Of a stretch of 10,848 nt of DNA, positions 1 to 10,848 are shown in pieces (positions within the stretch are counted from its first letter, which is position 1; every line of letters starts with the position of its first letter). The notes beneath the pieces were generated by a model. The model was not told where the DNA came from. It was given only the letters and a program-made list of their open reading frames with translations, and did not search any database. Source of the stretch: Oscillospiraceae bacterium. Lineage in GTDB: Bacteria > Bacillota > Clostridia > Oscillospirales > Oscillospiraceae. Both the position numbers and the translations under genes were made by a program. The stretch is from contig JAHHSD010000052.1 in NCBI GenBank assembly GCA_020025425.1, forward strand, positions 1-10,848, in the 5' to 3' direction.

Positions 1-303
1 AGCTAACAAATTTTTACTGTGCGGGGTGTCCAACTTGCACTTGCAATTTGCGATTCATAAAAATTTCTCATCTTTTTAATCAGGCGCACTCCGCCGTCCG
101 GCAGGTGATCAAACTTATGTACAGCGGGATTAGAATATCATAAATTCCGCAAATCCGCAAGTAAGCTGCGTTTCTCCGCAGCCATTGTTTTTCCCTGTCT
201 CTCTCCATTTCACGGGTTCCATCCAAAACGGCTGTCATTTCTCAAAATCCATCGCAGCCGGAATTCCACAATCCGGACAGAAGAAATTGGCAGTTTTCCG
301 CGG
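1..303. other. AT-richer intergenic stretch without a recognisable gene
   Basis: I find no convincing gene here on either strand. The stretch is clearly richer in A and T than the rest of the window. The longest minus-strand frame near the left edge has no good start codon or ribosome binding site. Short tandem-like words (CTTGCA twice, near 33-48; TCCGCAA twice, near 146-160) and one small hairpin (165-182) are the only structure seen. It is probably the downstream flank of a gene beyond the left edge plus the upstream flank of the spore-protein gene. Confidence 0.6.
165..192 (+). terminator. Weak candidate terminator hairpin
   Basis: A 6-bp perfect stem (GCTGCG 165-170 with CGCAGC 177-182) around a 6-nt loop is followed a few bases later by a short T run (187-191). 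It could end a + strand transcript entering from left of the window. The stem is short and the T run is offset, so the call is tentative. Confidence 0.25.
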
Positions 304-332
304 GTATATGCGGGCTTTGGCGGGTCATGCTA
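304..332 (+). promoter_or_regulatory. Candidate sigma-G promoter for the spore-protein gene
   Basis: GTATA at 304-308 fits the sigma-G -35 pattern (G, non-G, A, T, purine). CATGCTA at 326-332 fits the -10 pattern CATNNTA. The spacer is exactly 17 bp. The start point would fall near 339, giving a leader of about 57 nt before the ATG at 396. Genes for alpha/beta-type spore proteins are classically transcribed by sigma-G in the forespore, so motif, spacing and the downstream gene agree. The -10 core departs from the stricter CATWMTA form at one base. Confidence 0.55.
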
Positions 333-395
333 TGTGTGGACGTTCCATCCAGGAGAATTCAGTCCAAACAATAATTTTTAAAGGAGAGACCCACT

Positions 396-590
396 ATGTC
401 TAGTAATAAGTCTACTATGGTTCCCAATGCCCGCGAGGCCATGAACAAGTTCAAGATGGAGGCTGCCAACGAGGTGGGCGTCAATCTGAAGCAGGGCTAC
501 AACGGTGATCTGACCTCCAAGCAGGCCGGTTCCGTGGGCGGCCAGATGGTCAAGAAGATGATCGAGTCCTACGAGAACAGCATCAAGTAA
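396..590 (+). CDS. Alpha/beta-type small acid-soluble spore protein (SASP)
   Basis: The 64-residue product belongs to the family that coats forespore DNA, holds it in an A-like form, protects it from UV and chemical damage, and is degraded at germination to supply amino acids. Both family signatures are visible. The first is the N-terminal segment KMEAANEVGV (residues 20-29), which carries the site cut by the germination protease Gpr, normally after the Glu (here Glu26-Val27). The second is the C-terminal DNA-binding block containing GSVGG (45-49) and a Lys-rich helix MVKKMIESYE (51-60). Length is normal for the family (about 60-75). The start is set by an AAAGGAG ribosome binding site at 379-385, and the gene stands alone between its own promoter and terminator. 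Such genes usually occur in several copies per genome, so I do not assign a specific ssp letter. Val after the Gpr-site Glu is less usual than Phe, Ile or Leu. Confidence 0.95.
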   Translation: MSSNKSTMVPNAREAMNKFKMEAANEVGVNLKQGYNGDLTSKQAGSVGGQMVKKMIESYENSIK

Positions 591-633
591 TATTCCCCGC
601 TCGCATAGCTCCTATTTCACAAAAGCATAAACA

Positions 634-680
634 GGGCGCCCCCGTCTTTTTCTTCTGACGGAGGCGCTCTTGTTATTTTC
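634..680 (+). terminator. Rho-independent terminator after the SASP gene
   Basis: The arms at 634-646 and 657-669 form a 13-position stem with one G-U pair and one C-A mismatch around a 10-nt pyrimidine loop. The tail TTGTTATTTT (670-679) is T-rich. It lies 44 bp after the SASP stop and insulates it from the next promoter. Confidence 0.8.
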
Positions 681-706
681 TATTTCAACAGAACACAACC
701 ACCCGC

Positions 707-735
707 TTGACATACCTAGTAGTACTAGGTATAAT
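707..735 (+). promoter_or_regulatory. Consensus sigma-A promoter of the PadR operon
   Basis: TTGACA (707-712) and TATAAT (730-735) match the vegetative consensus at all twelve positions with the ideal 17-bp spacer. Transcription should begin near 742, leaving a leader of about 30 nt. So strong a promoter would fire constitutively unless repressed, and it is buried under palindromic operators (712-756), the layout expected for tight repression and strong induction. Confidence 0.9.
712..732. promoter_or_regulatory. Operator 1, perfect palindrome within the promoter
   Basis: The arms ATACCTAGT (712-720) and ACTAGGTAT (724-732) are perfect reverse complements separated by 3 bp (AGT). The site runs from the last base of the -35 box into the -10 box, so a bound protein would exclude RNA polymerase. 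PadR-family repressors commonly bind palindromes of this kind over their own promoters. The adjacent padR-like gene is therefore the likely source of the ligand, by inference. Confidence 0.75.
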
Positions 736-756
736 ATACATAGAAATTCTAGGTAT
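736..756. promoter_or_regulatory. Operator 2, near-perfect second palindrome over the start point
   Basis: The arms ATACATAGA (736-744) and TCTAGGTAT (748-756) pair at 8 of 9 positions with a 3-bp spacer (AAT), the same 9-3-9 design as operator 1. The right arm differs from that of operator 1 by one base. The centres of the two sites (722 and 746) are 24 bp apart. The site spans the predicted transcription start and ends directly against the ribosome binding site (757-764). Confidence 0.65.
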
Positions 757-773
757 AAAGGAGGAATCGCAAC

Positions 774-1103
774 ATGAAAAAGTCACCCATGGCCCACGGC
801 CAGCTGCTGGTCCTCTCCCTCCTGTCCAAGGAGGACATGTACGGCTACCAGATGATCGTGGAGCTGGCCCGCCAATCCAAGCAGGTCTTTGAAATGAAAG
901 AGGGGACCCTCTACCCCATCCTCCACGGCCTGGAGCAGAGCGGACTGGTGGAGGCCTACCAGCAGCAGGCCCCCACCGGTCGGATGCGGAAATACTATCA
1001 CCTCACCCGCAGGGGTCTCCAGGCCCTTGCGGAGGAGCGGACCAGCTGGCAGCAGTACGCCGGGGCGGTCAATGCGGTGCTGCAATTCAGCGGAGGGTGC
1101 TGA
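774..1103 (+). CDS. PadR-family transcriptional repressor
   Basis: The 109-residue protein has the typical length and pattern of small (subfamily 2) PadR regulators: a winged-helix DNA-binding domain plus one C-terminal dimerisation helix. The hallmark stretch DMYGYQMIVEL (residues 21-31) leads into the recognition helix region KEGTLYPILHGLE (42-54). The wing follows (about 57-78) with RKYYHLTRRG (72-81). The C-terminal helix (about 82-105) includes Trp92 and the AVNAVL segment. The start is fixed by AAAGGAGG at 757-764, 9 nt before the ATG. It is the first gene of a three-gene operon, and the two palindromes over its promoter suggest autoregulation. PadR genes very often precede HAAS/DUF1700 membrane-protein genes, as here. 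The inducer cannot be read from the sequence; relatives respond to phenolic acids, antibiotics or envelope stress. Confidence 0.92.
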   Translation: MKKSPMAHGQLLVLSLLSKEDMYGYQMIVELARQSKQVFEMKEGTLYPILHGLEQSGLVEAYQQQAPTGRMRKYYHLTRRGLQALAEERTSWQQYAGAVNAVLQFSGGC

Positions 1104-1104
1104 G

Positions 1105-1839
1105 ATGGCCGGCAAGAGTTACAGCGCCCGGGTGCTTGGCTCCCTGCGCCGGGTGACGCCGGAGGAGAAGCAGGCCATCGCCCAGGAGCTCAACGCCCAC
1201 CTGGAGGACCACGCCTGCGCCCTGGAGGAGATCGGCTACACCCCGGAGGAGGCCCTGGAGAAGGCGGAGGCCGCCATGGGCGACCCGGAGGAGATGGCCA
1301 GGGAGCTGGACAAGCAGTACCCCATGGGCTGGCTCATCCTAAAGCGGGCGGCGGTCACCCTGTTCATCCTGTTTTGCTGCGTGGCCTTTCTGAACATGGG
1401 AATGCTGTACTTCCTCTGGAAAAGTGTGGCCATGCGCATCGACCCCAGCCTGGTGTCCGCTGCCCAGCCCAGCGAGCGCGCCTATGCCAGCCAGGAGGTA
1501 AACCTGAAAATGCGGGTGGGCAGCGATGTGGTCCGGGTCTTTTGGGTCAGCACGGACGCCGCAGACGGGGTCCCCACTGCCGCCCATGTGGCTGTGTGTA
1601 CCTATGACCGCCTCCCCGGCGGGACCGTTTCCGAAGCCATCGGCGATGGGCTCACCCTCCGGTCCCCGGACGGCTCCCGCACCGCAAACTGCAGCATCAG
1701 CACAGAGAACTGGTGTACCATGGACGGCACCTTCTTCCTCCCCCTGGAGCCGGGAGATGAGGAGCTGATCCTGGAGTGTACCCTCTTTGGAGAGACCTGC
1801 TCCATGCCCATTCCTCTGCCGAAGGAGGGACAGCCATGA
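1105..1839 (+). CDS. HAAS/DUF1700-type single-pass membrane protein
   Basis: The 244-residue product starts with a helical cytoplasmic domain (about 6-71) whose pattern resembles the HAAS/DUF1700 signalling domain: YSARVLGSLRRV, then EELxxHLED-like residues around 27-35, GYTPEEALEKAEAAMGDPEE (44-63) and a final helix. One transmembrane segment follows (about 83-106). The rest, about 138 residues, is a probably extracytoplasmic beta-rich domain I do not recognise, with five cysteines (165, 196, 204, 225, 232). I chose the ATG at 1105 because GGAGGG (1092-1097) lies 7 nt upstream and the family pattern begins there; an in-frame ATG at 1027 would lie inside the PadR gene. It starts 1 bp after the padR-like stop, implying translational coupling. 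HAAS proteins are inferred to sense envelope state and partner PadR repressors; that role here is inference. Confidence 0.75.
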   Translation: MAGKSYSARVLGSLRRVTPEEKQAIAQELNAHLEDHACALEEIGYTPEEALEKAEAAMGDPEEMARELDKQYPMGWLILKRAAVTLFILFCCVAFLNMGMLYFLWKSVAMRIDPSLVSAAQPSERAYASQEVNLKMRVGSDVVRVFWVSTDAADGVPTAAHVAVCTYDRLPGGTVSEAIGDGLTLRSPDGSRTANCSISTENWCTMDGTFFLPLEPGDEELILECTLFGETCSMPIPLPKEGQP

Positions 1840-2501
1840 AAAAATCCAAACAGACCCCCGCCCTCTCCCGCCGCCGCAGCGCCCTGCGCTGGACAGCCAT
1901 CGCCCTGGGCGCTCTGCTGGTCCTCAATGTGGTATTCAAGACCCTGCTCCTCTTCCCCTCCCAGGCCATCCGAATGCAGGAGCACCGCTTGGGCATCCCC
2001 GGACGTCCGGAGGTCATTGCCCGCTATCGTCTGCCCGGCGTCCACTTCCTCCATCTCCTCTACCTCACCGGAGACGAGCGCTCCACCAACCTCACTGGCA
2101 CCTATCTCACCCCTCTGGGCTGGACAGCGGCCTTCGGTGTGGCTCTGGACTGCACAGAACCAGCGCCGCTCTATGTGGGCGAGTGGCACATGGTCCAGTC
2201 AGAAAAGGACGACAAGTCCATCGTCTGGTTTGGCCGCATCGACGATCCTCTGGTCAGCCATGTGGCCATAGCCTCTCACGCCTGGAACGAGGAGAAAAAA
2301 CAGCAGGAATCCTTACCCCTTGTGGAGCTCACCGATGAGTCCTGTTATCTGGAACAGAATGGGCGGCGGTATTTTTACAAAATGCTCCCGCTTTCCCGGA
2401 ACTATCTGTATCATGATTCCGCTCTGATGGCCTATGATAAAGAGGGACAGCTGCTCTACGAGATACCCATTAAATCTGTCACAGGGTCAATCTTTGGATA
2501 A
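1836..2501 (+). CDS. Unrecognised membrane-anchored extracytoplasmic protein
   Basis: The 221-residue protein has a basic N-terminus (KKSK, SRRR), one hydrophobic segment (about 18-40) and a long exported portion. This is the plan of a type II membrane protein or one with an uncleaved signal anchor. The exported part has alternating beta-like segments, notably IVWFGRIDDPLVSHVAI (129-145) and ALMAYDKEGQLLYEI (196-210). These recall small beta-sandwich domains found in many Firmicute surface proteins, but I cannot name a family. The ATG overlaps the preceding stop by 4 bp (ATGA at 1836-1839) and AAGGAGGG lies at 1822-1829, so it is translationally coupled to the HAAS-like gene. An in-frame ATG at 1776 inside that gene lacks this context. 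The stop at 2499-2501 is followed directly by a second in-frame TAA. It is probably a partner or effector of the upstream membrane protein. Confidence 0.75.
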   Translation: MKKSKQTPALSRRRSALRWTAIALGALLVLNVVFKTLLLFPSQAIRMQEHRLGIPGRPEVIARYRLPGVHFLHLLYLTGDERSTNLTGTYLTPLGWTAAFGVALDCTEPAPLYVGEWHMVQSEKDDKSIVWFGRIDDPLVSHVAIASHAWNEEKKQQESLPLVELTDESCYLEQNGRRYFYKMLPLSRNYLYHDSALMAYDKEGQLLYEIPIKSVTGSIFG

Positions 2502-2536
2502 TAAAACCCCGCCAGCAGCCGCTGGCGGGGTTTTAT
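2501..2536. terminator. Strong bidirectional terminator of the PadR operon
   Basis: The arms at 2501-2516 and 2521-2536 are perfectly complementary over 16 bp around a 4-nt loop (AGCC). The core is ten GC-rich pairs (2507-2516 with 2521-2530), flanked by an A run on one side and TTTTAT on the other. It can therefore work in either direction. The last base of the gene's TAA stop is the first base of the stem. Confidence 0.92.
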
Positions 2537-2607
2537 GCTGACTCGGTTTGATTGGGGGTGCCTTGTTCCGGTGCATGGATCCCGTTTTCCGGCAGAACTC
2601 GCCAGCC

Positions 2608-2873
2608 CCCCGCCCTCCCGGCGGACCCGATTTTCACCGCCGAAAATCGGGGAAAAGGCGCCAGGGGGTGCGCCCCCTGGTACCCCCATTGAGCGGGCGG
2701 CGGTGCAGGTTTAGAAGGCACCCATACCTCAGCGTTTTACCACCCAACAGTCCGGATGCCCTCTATTTTTCGGCTGCCGCCCCTTGGAATCGACACCACA
2801 GAACTGGGACGTTTTGCACTTTCTAGAGGTGCCAACAATGCCGCCACGGTTTGCAGCGTTCTTCCTCGTTTTG
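2608..2873. repeat. Long intergenic direct repeat, copy A
   Basis: This 266-bp segment matches 3171-3435 with about nine differences (roughly 97% identity by hand alignment), including one 1-bp length difference near 2686. Its left third is a compact run of three hairpins: 2610-2624 (5-bp stem), 2626-2651 (10-bp perfect stem) and 2661-2680 (8-bp perfect stem, TGCG loop). The remainder is less palindromic. A degenerate extension of similarity (GTTTTC, GG and AGAA blocks) reaches left to about 2584. No transposase, terminal inverted repeats or clear target duplication is visible. It is probably one member of a dispersed non-coding element family; the strand of any transcript is unknown. Confidence 0.85.
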
Positions 2874-3170
2874 GGTGTGTTGTCGTCAGTGCGGTAACGC
2901 ACTTCTGAGGGTACCAGAAAACAGAAAAAGACGGCAGCTTGTGCGGCATTTCGCAGCGTGATGGAATGGCAGCTATTATCAGGATTTTCAATGCTCTTTT
3001 CGCGGGGGCGGCAGCCGGAGTGGTTCAAGTGCCATGATTTGTCGCGGTGTGCTCCAATTTTCAGGGCTGGGGTGTCATTAAAACACCACCGCCGTCGACC
3101 TGATGGGGGACCGGGGGCGGAACTATCCTCACAAGGTTTATTACAGTTTTCTGGTAGAAAACGAAAAAGT

Positions 3171-3435
3171 CCCCGCCCTCCCGGCGGACCCGATTTTCAC
3201 CGCCGAAAATCCGGGAAAAGGCGCCAGGGGGTGCGCCCCCTGGTACCCCGTTGAGCGGGCGGCGGTACAGGTTTAGAAGGCACCCATACCTCAGCATTTT
3301 ACCACCCAACAGTCTGGATGCCCTCTATTTTTCGGCTGCCGCCCCTCGGAATCGACACCACAGAACTGGGACGTTTTGCACTTTTTAGGGGTGCCAACAA
3401 TGCCGCCACGGTTTGCAGCGTTCTTCCTCGTTTTG
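3171..3435. repeat. Long intergenic direct repeat, copy B
   Basis: This is the second copy of the element at 2608-2873, in the same orientation and starting 563 bp further right. The three-hairpin head is kept at 3173-3187, 3189-3214 and 3224-3243, except that one base change (GAAAATCGGG to GAAAATCCGG) breaks a pair near the base of the second stem. A weaker match continues left to about 3146. The differences from copy A are scattered and not arranged as in a coding sequence. Confidence 0.85.
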
Positions 3436-3493
3436 TGTGCAGTTATCGATGAAAAACCATTGGCGGGGACGAAACTCTCCACAACCCATGTGC

Positions 3494-3530
3494 AAAAAAC
3501 TGCGGGGCCGCTATGACAGCGGCCCCGCAG
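3494..3530 (-). terminator. Rho-independent terminator of the rpoBC operon
   Basis: The perfect 13-bp arms (3500-3512 with 3518-3530) enclose a 5-nt loop. On the minus strand the stem is followed by TTTTTT (3499-3494), a textbook intrinsic terminator 52 bp after the rpoC stop. On the + strand a TTTTA run (3535-3539) lies a few bases beyond the stem, so weak activity in that direction is possible too. Confidence 0.93.
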
Positions 3531-3582
3531 ACAGTTTTATTCGGCGCTTTTGGGAGATTTTTTCACACCCTGTGTGGAAAAA

Positions 3583-7272
<3,690 letters not shown>

Positions 7273-7292
7273 TCTCTAATCTCCTCCCTCTC

Positions 7293-10848
<3,556 letters not shown>

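Larger units (their letters stand above)
2537..3493. other. Gene-free convergent intergenic region containing two long repeats
   Basis: About 960 bp separate the PadR operon (+) from rpoC (-), between the two operon terminators. I see no credible gene. Frames that stay open differ between the two repeat copies mostly at amino-acid-changing positions, and none has a proper ribosome binding site. The region holds repeat copy A (2608-2873), a unique spacer (2874-3170), repeat copy B (3171-3435) and a short unique tail (3436-3493). Small hairpins occur in the spacer, for example AGTGCG/CGCACT with a GTAA loop at 2889-2904. Confidence 0.75.

Noticed and set aside
1..140. Possible 3' end of a minus-strand gene reading about 45 codons and ending near position 4
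   Set aside because: The frame is closed by an upstream stop near 143, has no ribosome binding site before its only internal Met, and shows no recognisable motif.
185..403. 72-codon + strand open frame before the SASP gene
   Set aside because: It overlaps the SASP start, contains the predicted sigma-G promoter, and lacks a ribosome binding site or any family resemblance.
1602..2189. Minus-strand open frame of 195 codons across the two membrane-protein genes
   Set aside because: It lies opposite two genes that have ribosome binding sites, translational coupling and membrane segments. Its own product shows no domain.
2456..2721. Minus-strand open frames reading Gly/Pro/Arg-rich peptide through the hairpin head of copy A
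   Set aside because: The composition follows directly from the GC-rich palindromes, there is no start context, and one frame runs through the operon terminator and into the end of a well-supported + strand gene.
2729..3028. Minus-strand open frames over the repeats, whose peptides are alike in both copies (also 3291-3482)
   Set aside because: The shared part differs by about four amino-acid changes and one silent change over roughly 47 codons, which is not the pattern of selection on a protein. There is no ribosome binding site, and the copies have unrelated N-termini. The similarity reflects the DNA repeat.
2608..3435. CRISPR array or insertion sequence as explanation for the repeats
   Set aside because: There are only two units, each about 266 bp, with a 297-bp spacer and no cas genes, which excludes CRISPR. 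No transposase, terminal inverted repeats or flanking duplications are visible, so an insertion sequence is not supported.

Overview
The window reads as chromosomal DNA of a spore-forming, fairly GC-rich Firmicute of class Clostridia, most likely Oscillospiraceae/Ruminococcaceae-like. The grounds are an alpha/beta-type small acid-soluble spore protein with a plausible sigma-G promoter, Clostridia-type RpoB and RpoC without the large E. coli insertions, strong GGAGG ribosome binding sites, and strong GC-ending codon bias in rpoBC. The genus is an inference.

Layout, left to right. Positions 1-303 hold no gene I can support. A sigma-G-like promoter (304-332) precedes a 64-residue spore DNA-binding protein (396-590, +), followed by a terminator (634-680). 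Next is a compact three-gene operon on the + strand: a consensus sigma-A promoter (707-735) overlaid by two tandem palindromic operators (712-732 and 736-756), a PadR-family repressor (774-1103), a HAAS/DUF1700-type membrane protein (1105-1839), and an unrecognised single-pass membrane protein (1836-2501). The genes are 1 bp apart or overlap by 4 bp. The operon ends in a perfect bidirectional terminator (2501-2536).

Positions 2537-3493 are a gene-free convergent intergenic region of about 960 bp. It is dominated by two direct copies of a repeat of about 266 bp (2608-2873 and 3171-3435), roughly 97% identical to each other, each opening with three consecutive hairpins. This is the least explained part of the window.

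From 3494 to the right edge everything is on the - strand: the rpoBC terminator, complete rpoC (3583-7272), then rpoB (7293-10848), whose first hundred or so codons lie outside the window. rpoB and rpoC are 20 bp apart and are surely co-transcribed. Both subunits end in unusually acidic tails.

How the genes work together: rpoB and rpoC encode the two catalytic subunits of RNA polymerase. The PadR operon looks like a self-regulated envelope-response module in which the repressor controls itself and two membrane proteins. The SASP gene is an independent, forespore-expressed unit. I see no mobile-element transposase, CRISPR array, tRNA or rRNA.
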